Source: Marivivens sp. (GTDB taxonomy: Bacteria > Pseudomonadota > Alphaproteobacteria > Rhodobacterales > Rhodobacteraceae). Taken from it: 9,115 nucleotides of DNA. The stretch is taken from contig JAHEBR010000073.1 of assembly GCA_024642185.1 (NCBI GenBank), positions 1 to 9,115 of the forward strand, read 5' to 3'. A program made the position numbers and the translations under genes. How positions within the stretch are numbered: position 1 is the stretch's first letter; each line of letters opens with the position of its first letter. Shown here piece after piece: positions 1 to 6,264 of this stretch. The notes under the pieces were generated by a model, which worked only from the letters and a program-made list of their open reading frames with translations, made no database searches and was not told the origin of the DNA.

Positions 1-1
1 T

Positions 2-280
2 CTCGATTGCGTGACGCTGTGGCTGTCGAACCACCTTCTGGAAGAGAGCAACCTTGAGGCGGAGACCGACAAGCTTCTCGCCGCGCTCGACGCCTGCCCC
101 GCGCCTGTCGTGGTTGTGTCGAACGAAGCGGGCATGGGCGTTGTCCCCGATACCTCCCTCGGCCGCCGTTTCCGCAATGCCCAAGGGCGGCTCAACCAAG
201 AGCTTGCCGCGCGGGCCGATCTGGTCATGGCCGTCATGGCTGGCCTGCCGATGGTTCTCAAAGGGCGGCTGCCGGAATGA
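2..280 (+). CDS. cobU: Bifunctional adenosylcobinamide kinase / adenosylcobinamide-phosphate guanylyltransferase, C-terminal part
   Basis: CobU (CobP in aerobic-pathway naming) phosphorylates adenosylcobinamide with a nucleoside triphosphate and then transfers GMP to make adenosylcobinamide-GDP, a cytoplasmic step in cobalamin nucleotide-loop assembly and salvage. The 92 residues present open in frame with the family motif LDCVTLWLSN. They continue through VVSNEAGMGVVPD, the LGRRFRNAQGRLNQ helix and the closing MAGLPMVLKG, all typical of the C-terminal half of CobU. The family is about 170-180 residues, so roughly half is missing; the N-terminal P-loop and the guanylylated histidine lie left of the window. 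The stop TGA (278-280) overlaps the ATG of the next gene (277-279), which suggests translational coupling. Identity is secure from conserved motifs; whether the upstream half is intact cannot be judged here. Confidence 0.95.
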   Translation, partial: LDCVTLWLSNHLLEESNLEAETDKLLAALDACPAPVVVVSNEAGMGVVPDTSLGRRFRNAQGRLNQELAARADLVMAVMAGLPMVLKGRLPE

Positions 281-855
281 CCCGCTTCTGGTGGGTGCGC
301 CACGGGCCGACGCATGAGAAGGCCTTTGTCGGCTGGCGCGATGTTCCGGCAGACCTTTCCGACACCGCCCGCATTGCCCGCCTCGACGCGCATCTGCCGA
401 AAGGGGCGCTCATCGTCTCGTCCGACCTCCTCCGCGCCTCGGCCACCGCCACCGCGCTGGCCAATGGCCGCGAGGCCTTGCCCGCCGATCCGGCCCTGCG
501 CGAGATCAACTTTGGCGCTTGGGACGGGATGCACTGGTCGCAAGCCTCGGCCCGCGATCCCGACCTGACCCGCGCCTTCTGGGAGACCCCCGGCGATATA
601 GCCCCGCCCGAGGGCGAAAGCTGGAATGCCGTTGCCGCGCGGGTGGATGGCTTTGTCGCGCGGATGCTGGCCACCCATCCGGGGCGCGATATCGTCGCTG
701 TCGCGCATTTCGGGGTGATCCTCACCCGCGTCCAGCAGGCAGGCCACCTGACCGCCGAAGCAGCCCTTGCCCACCGGGTCGAGCCCCTGTCGGTCACACG
801 AACCGAGCATAGCGCAGAAGGCTGGCACTTAGGCGAGATTGGCACTTGTCCCTAG
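277..855 (+). CDS. Histidine phosphatase family protein, probable alpha-ribazole-phosphate phosphatase (CobC-like)
   Basis: 192-residue member of the phosphoglycerate-mutase-like histidine phosphatase superfamily, complete. The catalytic signature RHG is at residues 8-10, with His9 the expected phospho-acceptor. A second-arginine segment SSDLLRASATA follows at about 48-58, a likely acid/base glutamate lies in REINFGAWDG (Glu76), PEGES is at 111-115, and the second catalytic histidine is His144 in AHFGVI. All core residues are present, so it should be an active phosphatase. Members of this family are hard to separate by motif alone. The 4 nt overlap with cobU makes alpha-ribazole-5'-phosphate phosphatase of the cobalamin nucleotide loop the best inference; a broad phosphoglycerate-mutase-like or fructose-2,6-bisphosphatase-like phosphatase is the alternative. 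There is only a weak Shine-Dalgarno before the ATG, consistent with translation by coupling from cobU. Confidence 0.85.
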   Translation: MTRFWWVRHGPTHEKAFVGWRDVPADLSDTARIARLDAHLPKGALIVSSDLLRASATATALANGREALPADPALREINFGAWDGMHWSQASARDPDLTRAFWETPGDIAPPEGESWNAVAARVDGFVARMLATHPGRDIVAVAHFGVILTRVQQAGHLTAEAALAHRVEPLSVTRTEHSAEGWHLGEIGTCP

Positions 856-886
856 GCCTGCCTGCGGGCATTTCTGCACCAGCTTC

Positions 887-893
887 AAGGAGA
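887..893 (+). promoter_or_regulatory. Shine-Dalgarno for the GST gene (decides its start)
   Basis: AAGGAGA lies 5 nt before the ATG at 899. This selects that ATG over an in-frame TTG at 839, which would add 20 residues unlike any GST N-terminus and would overlap the preceding phosphatase gene by 17 nt. Confidence 0.8.
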
Positions 894-898
894 CAGGC

Positions 899-1582
899 AT
901 GACCTACGACCTCTACATCGGCGATCCGAGCTTCTCGAGCTGGTCGCTGCGCGGCTGGCTGATGTTCGAGAAATTCGGCCTCCCCTATCGCCAGCATATG
1001 CTTGGCATCTATGACGGGACAATGAAGGCCACCCTTGCCGATCTTCCCCCAGCCCGCCTCCTGCCGCTCATGCGCACGCCCGACGGCATCCTCGTGGGCG
1101 ACACTTTGGCGATGGCCGAAACCCTTGCCGAACGGCACCCCGACAAGGGCCTCTGGCCCACCGACCCCGCCGCGCGGGGCCTCGCCCGCTGGATGACAGC
1201 CGAGATGCACTCGGGCTTCGGCGCGCTGCGCTCGGCCTGCCCGATGCAGCTCTTGCACGTCTACGAAGGCTTCGTCGCCAGCGAAGGCGCTCTGGCCGAT
1301 CTCGCGCGCCTCGAAGAGCTTTGGGGCATGGCCCGCAGCCGCCACGGCGCGGATGGCCCTTGGCTTTTCGGCGCCTATTCCATCGCCGATGCCTTCTATG
1401 CCCCCGTTGCCGCCCGGATCGCCGGGCATGACCTGAAGGTCGGCAAGGTCGCGGCCGAGTATGTCGCGCAGACCCTCAACGACCCCGCGTTCCGCAAATG
1501 GCGCGCGATGGGCCTCGAACGCAGCTATGATCCCGTGCCCTACGCGATGGACCTGCCGCACCGGCCCTGGCCCGTCGCCTGA
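899..1582 (+). CDS. Glutathione S-transferase family protein
   Basis: 227-residue soluble protein with the two-domain GST layout. The N-terminal thioredoxin-like half begins MTYDLYIGDPSFSSWSLRGW; the SSWS segment at 13-16 is where Ser-type GSTs carry the glutathione-activating serine. A proline matching the cis-Pro loop is at about 56 (LLPL), and GDTLAMAE (67-74) takes the place of the usual D/E-S glutathione-binding turn. The C-terminal helical half has the N-capping box SIAD at 161-164 followed by FYAPVAARI, a hallmark of GST folds. The ATG at 899 is chosen because of the strong AAGGAGA site and because the protein then starts right at the first beta strand. It stands 43 nt after the phosphatase gene and 62 nt before comM, so it may be transcribed with the cob genes. 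Its substrate is unknown; detoxification or stress conjugation is only inferred from the family. Confidence 0.88.
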   Translation: MTYDLYIGDPSFSSWSLRGWLMFEKFGLPYRQHMLGIYDGTMKATLADLPPARLLPLMRTPDGILVGDTLAMAETLAERHPDKGLWPTDPAARGLARWMTAEMHSGFGALRSACPMQLLHVYEGFVASEGALADLARLEELWGMARSRHGADGPWLFGAYSIADAFYAPVAARIAGHDLKVGKVAAEYVAQTLNDPAFRKWRAMGLERSYDPVPYAMDLPHRPWPVA

Positions 1583-1585
1583 GGA

Positions 1586-1601
1586 TTAACCTTCCGTAAA
1601 C
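1586..1601 (+). promoter_or_regulatory. CtrA-like binding box upstream of comM
   Basis: TTAACCTTCCGTAAAC fits the alphaproteobacterial CtrA consensus TTAA-N7-TTAAC with a single mismatch in the second half-site (TAAAC for TTAAC). A further TTAACC half-site follows at 1612-1617. By eye, these are the only two TTAA tetramers in this GC-rich window, and both lie in the 62 nt gap in front of comM. In Rhodobacter capsulatus, DNA-uptake genes needed to receive gene-transfer-agent DNA depend on CtrA, so the placement makes biological sense. No clear sigma-70 -35/-10 pair was identified with it. The call is a pattern match, not proof of binding. Confidence 0.45.
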
Positions 1602-1615
1602 CACGACGCCGTTAA

Positions 1616-1637
1616 CCCTTTCCCAACGGGGAAAGGG
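1616..1637 (+). promoter_or_regulatory. Perfect 9 bp hairpin covering the comM ribosome binding site
   Basis: CCCTTTCCC (1616-1624) pairs perfectly with GGGAAAGGG (1629-1637) around an AACG tetraloop. The comM Shine-Dalgarno AAGGGAG (1633-1639) is mostly inside the 3' arm, and the TTG start at 1645 is only 7 nt beyond it. If the mRNA folds this way, the ribosome site is hidden. A terminator for the preceding gene is unlikely because neither strand shows a U-tract after the stem. Confidence 0.5.
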
Positions 1638-1644
1638 AGCGGCT

Positions 1645-3159
1645 TTGGGAGCAATCGCCTATACCGTCGCCTTCGAAGGCGTCGAGGCGCGGACCGTCGA
1701 GGTCCAGTGCGCCATCGCGCCCGGGCTTCCCGCCTTCACCATCGTCGGCCTGCCCGACAAGGCGGTCTCGGAGGCGCGCGAACGGGTGCGGGCGGCCCTC
1801 TCGGCCCTCGCCATCGCCCTGCCGCCCAAACGCATCACCATCAACCTCTCGCCCGCCGACCTGCCCAAGGAAGGCTCGCATTTCGACCTGCCGATCGCGC
1901 TGGCGCTTCTTGGCGCACTCGAGATTGTGCCGAAAGACGAGCTTGATGCGCTTGTTTCCATTGGGGAATTGTCGCTCGAAGGCGAGCTGGTGCCGGTTGC
2001 CGGGGCCCTCCCCGCCGCCATGGCCGCCGCCACCGACGAGCGTGGCCTCATCTGCCCCAAAGCCTGCGGCGGCGAGGCGGCTTGGGTTGCCTCGGCCACC
2101 GTGACAGCCGCGCGGTCACTAGGCGAGGTGATCCGCCACCTGACCGGCCAGAAGCCCCTTCCACCGTCTGAGCCGGGAGAAATCACCGCCGCCGCAACCC
2201 ACCGCGACCTGCGCGATGTGAAGGGGCAGGAACGCGCCAAACGCGCCCTCGAGATTGCCGCCGCGGGGCGGCATCACATGATGCTGATCGGTGCGCCGGG
2301 GTCGGGCAAATCCATGCTGGCCGCCCGCCTGCCCGGCGTCCTGCCGCCGCTTTCGCCCGCCGAAGCGCTCGAAACCTCGATGATCCACTCGCTCGCCGGC
2401 CTCCTGACCGACGGCGGCATCAGTCGCCAGCGCCCCTTCCGCGAACCGCATCAAACCGCCTCGATGGCGGCGATCATCGGCGGCGGGCGCGGGGCCAAAC
2501 CCGGCGAAATCAGCCTTGCCCATAACGGCGTTCTGTTCCTCGACGAGCTGCCCGAGTTTTCCCGCCCCGTCCTTGAAACCCTGCGCCAGCCGATCGAGAC
2601 CGGCGAAGTCGTCGTTGCACGCGCCAATGCCCATGTGCGCTATCCCTGCAAATTCCTTCTGGTTGCCGCCGCCAACCCCTGCCGCTGCGGCCACATGGCC
2701 GACCCCGCCCGCGCCTGCGCCCGCGTGCCCCAATGTGGCGACGATTACCTCGGGCGCATCTCCGGCCCGCTGATGGACCGGTTCGACCTTCGGATCGAGG
2801 TTCCGCCAGTGGCATTCACTGATCTCGACCTGCCCGCCTCGGGCGACAGCTCGGCCACCGTCGCGGCGCGGGTGGCCGCCGCGCGGGCCGTTCAGGGGCG
2901 CCGCTACGGACCGGCCAAAGGCATCGCCACCAACTCCGATATCGAAGGCGCGATGCTGGAAGAGGTCGCCACGCCGGATAGCGAAGGGCGCGAGCTTCTT
3001 CTCAAGATCGCCGAGAAATTCGGCCTCACCGCACGCGGCTATCACCGGGTTCTGCGCGTGGCGCGGACGATTGCCGACCTTGAGGGATCGGCCAACGTCC
3101 GACGTCCCCATATCGCAGAGGCTGCCAGCTATCGCATTGCTTTCTCGAAGTTTTCCTGA
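1645..3159 (+). CDS. comM: YifB family Mg chelatase-like AAA+ ATPase, ComM helicase
   Basis: 504 residues, full family length. ComM is a hexameric AAA+ helicase that promotes branch migration when single-stranded transforming DNA is integrated into the chromosome. Domains in order: the N-terminal ChlI-like region (about 1-165) with the signature GLPDKAVSEARERVRAAL (35-52) and NLSPADLPKEGSHFDLP (67-83); the AAA+ core with Walker A GAPGSGKS (216-223), Walker B VLFLDE (296-301), sensor-1 region AANPC (342-346) and SGPLMDRFD (373-381); and a C-terminal sensor-2 helix LTARGYHRVLRVARTIADL (461-479). Cysteines 346, 348, 358 and 364 form the small Cys cluster usual in this family. The TTG start at 1645 is chosen because it is preceded 5 nt upstream by AAGGGAG and leads straight into the conserved AYTVAFEGVEARTVEVQ segment. 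Its last 31 nt overlap the convergent hydrolase gene. The leader carries a CtrA-like box and an SD-masking hairpin. Confidence 0.95.
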   Translation: MGAIAYTVAFEGVEARTVEVQCAIAPGLPAFTIVGLPDKAVSEARERVRAALSALAIALPPKRITINLSPADLPKEGSHFDLPIALALLGALEIVPKDELDALVSIGELSLEGELVPVAGALPAAMAAATDERGLICPKACGGEAAWVASATVTAARSLGEVIRHLTGQKPLPPSEPGEITAAATHRDLRDVKGQERAKRALEIAAAGRHHMMLIGAPGSGKSMLAARLPGVLPPLSPAEALETSMIHSLAGLLTDGGISRQRPFREPHQTASMAAIIGGGRGAKPGEISLAHNGVLFLDELPEFSRPVLETLRQPIETGEVVVARANAHVRYPCKFLLVAAANPCRCGHMADPARACARVPQCGDDYLGRISGPLMDRFDLRIEVPPVAFTDLDLPASGDSSATVAARVAAARAVQGRRYGPAKGIATNSDIEGAMLEEVATPDSEGRELLLKIAEKFGLTARGYHRVLRVARTIADLEGSANVRRPHIAEAASYRIAFSKFS

Positions 3160-4040
3160 ACCCAAGCCCCCGCCTGACGCAGCGCCTCGGCCGCTTCGGG
3201 CACAAAGCCAAAGGCCAGCTGCCAAACGTGATGCGCCCCTTCCCAAACGTCGAGCCTGACCTCGCCGCCCGAGGCCTCAAGCTTGGCCGCCATGCGCCGC
3301 GCATCGTCGAGAAGGATTTCCTGATCCCCGACCTGCAGCATCACCGGCGGCGGGTTCGGGAAATCGGCGAAATGCGGCGAGGCGCGCGGGTCTGTCGGGT
3401 CTGCACCGGCGAGGTATGACTCTGCAGCTTCTGCCGTGCGCTGCGACGGAAGCATGGCATCGCGCCGCGCGTTGGCCCGGATACTATCGCCAGAATGCGT
3501 CAGATCGGTCCAGGGCGAAAGCGCCAGAAGCCCCGCTGGCTTTTCGCCGCGGGCCAAAAGATGGGCCAGAAGCGCCAGCGCAAGCCCGCCGCCCGCGCTA
3601 TCGCCCGCGAGCAGGATCTGCGAGGCGTCATACCCCTGCCCCCGAAGATCATCCCAAGCGGCCACGGCATCCTCGAACGCCGCCGGAAACGGCGCCTCGA
3701 GAACCAGCCGATAGTCTTGCGCGATCACATCGGTTTTCGAGTCGAGCGCAAGCTGGCCAAGCATCGGCCCATGCGTTTTCGAGGACCCCGAGAAATAGGC
3801 GCCCCCGTGGAAATAGAGGATCACCTGCCCCGGGGCCGCGCTTTCGGGCCCGATGCGCAGGCCGTGACGGCCGCCAATCTGCACCTCTTTTCGGGTGGTG
3901 CCTCTCGGATAATGGCCGCTGAGTGCAGCAGCGAAATCAAGAAGCCTCCGGCTTGCCTCGCCTTTTTTCGAATAGGCCAGTATCGGCCAAATCGTCGCGC
4001 GCGCCACAAGGCCGTAGGCCCGCAGACGCCGCGAAGACAT
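3129..4040 (-). CDS. Alpha/beta hydrolase, hormone-sensitive-lipase (HSL) type esterase
   Basis: 303-residue carboxylesterase-like protein. The HSL-family oxyanion motif HGG is at residues 78-80 (YFHGGAYF). The nucleophile elbow GDSAGG is at 146-151 with Ser148 as catalytic serine, and the catalytic histidine is probably His271 in GAHHVWQ. The acid residue falls in the segment EILLDDARR (241-249), where many relatives have an Asp at the position of Glu241, so the acid may be Glu241 or a nearby Asp. The first 30 residues are basic and moderately hydrophobic, but no convincing signal peptide is visible, so a cytoplasmic location is inferred. The ATG (4040-4038) overlaps the gshB stop by one base (TGATG), implying re-initiation coupling to gshB. 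It is the last gene of the minus-strand operon and overlaps comM tail to tail by 31 nt. The natural substrate is unknown; short-chain acyl esters are typical for the family. Confidence 0.9.
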   Translation of the reverse strand: MSSRRLRAYGLVARATIWPILAYSKKGEASRRLLDFAAALSGHYPRGTTRKEVQIGGRHGLRIGPESAAPGQVILYFHGGAYFSGSSKTHGPMLGQLALDSKTDVIAQDYRLVLEAPFPAAFEDAVAAWDDLRGQGYDASQILLAGDSAGGGLALALLAHLLARGEKPAGLLALSPWTDLTHSGDSIRANARRDAMLPSQRTAEAAESYLAGADPTDPRASPHFADFPNPPPVMLQVGDQEILLDDARRMAAKLEASGGEVRLDVWEGAHHVWQLAFGFVPEAAEALRQAGAWVQENFEKAMR

Positions 4041-4981
4041 CAGGCCCGCCGATTTTCGATGGCGAGCCAGATCTTCTCGGCCACGTTCGTCCCCTCGAAC
4101 CGCTCAAGCTCCTGAATGCCGGTGGGCGAGGTGACGTTGATCTCGGTCAGCCAGTCGCCGATCACATCGATGCCGACAAAGATTTGCCCCTTCTCGCGCA
4201 GGAGCGGACCGATCCGGGCACAAATCTCGCGGTCACGATCCGTCAGGCCCACTTTCTCGGGCCGCCCGCCCACATGCATGTTCGAACGCGTCTCGCCCTG
4301 CGCGGGCACCCGGTTGATCGCGCCGACCGGCTCGCCGTCGACCAGGATCACCCGCTTGTCGCCCTTGGACACGGCGGGCAGGAATTTCTGCACGATCAGC
4401 GGCTCGCGGTTGATCCCGGTGAACATCTCGTAGAGCGAGGCGAGATTGCCATCGTCCGAAGTCAGCTTGAATACCCCCGCACCGCCATTGCCATAAAGCG
4501 GCTTGAGGATGATATCGCCGTGTTTTTCGCGGAAGGCCCGCAGGGTCTGCAGATCGCGGGCAATAGCTGTGGGCGGCGTCAGGTCGGGGAATTCCAGAAC
4601 GAGGAGCTTCTCGGGATAGTTCCGCACCCAGAACGGATCGTTGACCACAAGGGTCTTGGGGTGAATCCGGTCAAGAAGATGGGTGGTGGTGATATAGCCC
4701 ATGTCAAACGGCGGATCCTGCCGCAGCCAGACCACGTCGAAAGTCGAAAGATCGACCTCCTGCTCTGCGCCAAGCCGGAAATGGTCGCCCTTGACCCGCC
4801 TCACCTCAAGCGGCCAGCCCCGCGCGGTGATCCTCCCCTCCTGATAGGCCAGACGGTCGGGGGTATAGTAAAACAGCGAATGCCCCCGCTTCTGTGCCTC
4901 CTCGGCAATGCGGAAAGTGCTGTCGGCGTCGATATTGATCGGCGCGATCGGGTCCATCTGGATGGCGACCTTGAGCGGCAT
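4040..4981 (-). CDS. gshB: Glutathione synthetase
   Basis: ATP-grasp ligase that joins gamma-glutamylcysteine and glycine to give glutathione in the cytosol. It has 313 residues, close to the E. coli enzyme. The N-terminal domain starts LKVAIQMDPIAPINIDADST, where the DP-I-I-DST pattern is diagnostic for prokaryotic GshB. RQDPPFD is at 87-93, the glycine-rich ATP-binding loop ILKPLYGNGGAGVF at 158-171, GDKRV at 207-211, and the substrate loop RSNMHVGG at 232-239. The metal-binding segment FVGIDVIGDWLTEINVTSPTG (about 268-288) supplies Asp272, Glu280 and Asn282. The start at 4981 is preferred over an in-frame ATG at 5020, which would add 13 non-conserved residues, because AGGAG (4991-4987) sits 5 nt upstream. 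It lies 66 nt downstream of yraN and is coupled to the esterase gene by TGATG. All catalytic residues look intact. Confidence 0.96.
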   Translation of the reverse strand: MPLKVAIQMDPIAPINIDADSTFRIAEEAQKRGHSLFYYTPDRLAYQEGRITARGWPLEVRRVKGDHFRLGAEQEVDLSTFDVVWLRQDPPFDMGYITTTHLLDRIHPKTLVVNDPFWVRNYPEKLLVLEFPDLTPPTAIARDLQTLRAFREKHGDIILKPLYGNGGAGVFKLTSDDGNLASLYEMFTGINREPLIVQKFLPAVSKGDKRVILVDGEPVGAINRVPAQGETRSNMHVGGRPEKVGLTDRDREICARIGPLLREKGQIFVGIDVIGDWLTEINVTSPTGIQELERFEGTNVAEKIWLAIENRRA

Positions 4982-4986
4982 CGGAA

Positions 4987-4991
4987 CTCCT
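4987..4991 (-). promoter_or_regulatory. Shine-Dalgarno for gshB (decides its start)
   Basis: AGGAG on the minus strand lies 5 nt before the ATG at 4981-4979 and selects that start over an upstream in-frame ATG at 5020. The 66 nt gap between yraN and gshB (4982-5047) otherwise shows nothing convincing: no hairpin with a T-tract and no clear -35/-10 pair. Confidence 0.75.
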
Positions 4992-5047
4992 GCGTCACGT
5001 TTGACCGATACATGGCGCATCGCCCCCCAAGGTTCAATGGCCCGCCG

Positions 5048-5404
5048 TCAGGCCGCGAGGCAGGCGTTCTCCAGAATCTCGATCCGCCCCAGAGCGTCGA
5101 CCATCGCCAGATCAAAGCGCATCTCTGTCAACAGGCCCTTCGGCTCGTTGGCCACGAATTCCTCGGCCGCGCCCAGAATCCGCTGCACCTGCCGCTGCGA
5201 CAGGCTCTCGGCGGCGCGGGCGAAATCGCGGCTTTTCTTCACCTCGACAAAGATCACCCGGTCATCCTCGCGAAGGATCAAATCGATCTCGCCGCGTTTG
5301 CCGCGCCAGCGCCGACGCTCGAGCCGCAGGCCACGCCGGGCATAATCGGCGGCAACCATTTCTTCCGCAACGAGTCCCGCATGATAGCTGACCGATCCGC
5401 TCAT
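5048..5404 (-). CDS. YraN family protein (UPF0102), predicted endonuclease fold
   Basis: 118-residue protein of the YraN/UPF0102 family, full length. The PD-(D/E)XK-like core is visible: an N-terminal helix with GLVAEEMVAADYARRGLRLERRR-type spacing, GEID at 38-41 leading into DLIL, and VEVK at 53-56, the expected metal-binding acid/Lys arrangement. An arginine-rich C-terminal half follows. The fold resembles Holliday-junction resolvases, but the cellular role of this family is not settled, so no specific reaction is assigned. The ATG (5404-5402) overlaps the rsmI stop as ATGA, and GGAG (5416-5413) gives it its own Shine-Dalgarno 8 nt upstream. In Escherichia coli the homologue also sits beside rsmI (yraL) and lpoA (yraM), so the neighbourhood is conserved although the order differs here. 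Family membership is confident; function is not. Confidence 0.93.
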   Translation of the reverse strand: MSGSVSYHAGLVAEEMVAADYARRGLRLERRRWRGKRGEIDLILREDDRVIFVEVKKSRDFARAAESLSQRQVQRILGAAEEFVANEPKGLLTEMRFDLAMVDALGRIEILENACLAA

Positions 5405-6261
5405 TTCGTTTTCTCCAATCCAAGGGCGATCTGATAAACCTGCCGTCGCGGCAGGCCCAGCGCTCCGGCGACCGCCGTCGCTGCATCCTTGAGCCGCATC
5501 GTTTTCATCGCCTCGCGCAAAGCGCCCTCCACATCAGCATCCTCGACCGTCTCTGCCCCGGCTCGCCCGACAAGAACCACAATCTCGCCCTTTACAGAGC
5601 GCTCCGAAAATTCGGCCGCGAGCACCCCCAGCGTATCGCGCCGGACCTCTTCAAACCGTTTCGTCAACTCCCGGCAGACGACCGCTTCTCTGCCGCTTCC
5701 CAGAGTATCTCTCAAGGAAGCTAACATTTCGCCAACGCGTTTCGGCGATTCATAGAAGATCAGGGTGAAAGGCAGATCGCGCAGGAGGGCGATTTCAGTC
5801 TCACGCTGGGTTTTGCCCGAAGGCAGAAAGCCCACAAACAGAAACCTGTCACTGGGAAGGCCCGAAACCGCCAGCGCCGCCAAGACAGCCGAAGCTCCGG
5901 GCGCGGCCGTCACCATCAGCCCGGCCTCGATCACCGCACGGCCCAGTTCATAGCCCGGATCGGCGACAAGCGGCGTCCCCGCCTCCGACACACAGGCGAC
6001 CGTTTTGCCCGCGCGGATCGCTTCGACAAGCCGTGCCTGCGCGCCGGGGCCGGAATGATCGTGATACGACACGACCGGCCGCCCGGCGAGCGGCACGCCG
6101 TGAATCTCCATCAGCTTGCGCGCCGTCCGCGTATCCTCGGCGGCGATAATGTCGGCCACTGCCAGAACATCTAGCCCGCGAAGCGTGATGTCGCGCGCGG
6201 TTCCGATCGGCGTTGAAACAAAGTAAAGACCTGCCGAGAGAGGCTTTCGGTCGAAATTCAT
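5401..6261 (-). CDS. rsmI: 16S rRNA (cytidine(1402)-2'-O)-methyltransferase
   Basis: RsmI uses S-adenosylmethionine to methylate the ribose 2'-OH of C1402 in the decoding centre of 16S rRNA. The 286 residues form a tetrapyrrole-methylase-like fold. VSTPIGTARDIT is at 15-26, AEDTR at 41-45, SYHDHS at 65-70, VSEAGTPLVADPG at 91-103, PGASA at 121-125, FVGFLP at 142-147, FYESPKR at 169-175, CRELTKRFEE at 196-205 and KGEIVVLVG at 224-232. A C-terminal helical tail (MRLKDAATAVAGALGLPRRQ, about 255-274) resembles the small HTH-like extension seen in the family. The ATG at 6261 is chosen because GGAAGGG (6275-6269) lies 7 nt upstream and homologous sequence begins here; the frame stays open further upstream to 6579 but only as a shadow of the divergent lipoprotein gene. 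First gene of the minus-strand operon, overlapping yraN by 4 nt. Confidence 0.96.
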   Translation of the reverse strand: MNFDRKPLSAGLYFVSTPIGTARDITLRGLDVLAVADIIAAEDTRTARKLMEIHGVPLAGRPVVSYHDHSGPGAQARLVEAIRAGKTVACVSEAGTPLVADPGYELGRAVIEAGLMVTAAPGASAVLAALAVSGLPSDRFLFVGFLPSGKTQRETEIALLRDLPFTLIFYESPKRVGEMLASLRDTLGSGREAVVCRELTKRFEEVRRDTLGVLAAEFSERSVKGEIVVLVGRAGAETVEDADVEGALREAMKTMRLKDAATAVAGALGLPRRQVYQIALGLEKTK

Positions 6262-6264
6262 GCC

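Noticed and set aside
856..884. Possible terminator hairpin (TGCC-TGCG-GGCA followed by TTTCT) between the phosphatase and GST genes
   Set aside because: The stem is only 4 bp and the T-run is interrupted, too weak to call.
794..1561. A 255-codon minus-strand open frame covering the GST gene
   Set aside because: Shadow frame: the plus-strand protein has GST features and a strong ribosome site; this one has neither.
1616..1640. Reading the hairpin before comM as an intrinsic terminator of the GST gene
   Set aside because: No U-tract follows the stem on either strand; the 3' arm coincides with the comM ribosome site instead.
2679..2736. Cysteine cluster of ComM (C346, C348, C358, C364) as a novel zinc site
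   Set aside because: A similar Cys arrangement after the NPC motif is normal for the YifB/ComM family.
2119..3246. A 375-codon minus-strand open frame inside comM
   Set aside because: Glycine/arginine-rich shadow of comM with no domain signature, while comM has all AAA+ motifs in the other frame.
4982..5047. Possible internal promoter for gshB (TTGAAC as -35 on the minus strand)
   Set aside because: No acceptable -10 at 16-18 nt spacing; the nearest TATCGG is about 21 nt away.
3923..5434. A 503-codon open frame on the plus strand opposite the esterase start, gshB and yraN
   Set aside because: It mirrors the codon phase of three clearly recognisable minus-strand genes; its translation is Pro/Arg/Gly/His-rich, has no recognisable domain and spans several genes. 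Long antisense frames are common in GC-rich genomes.
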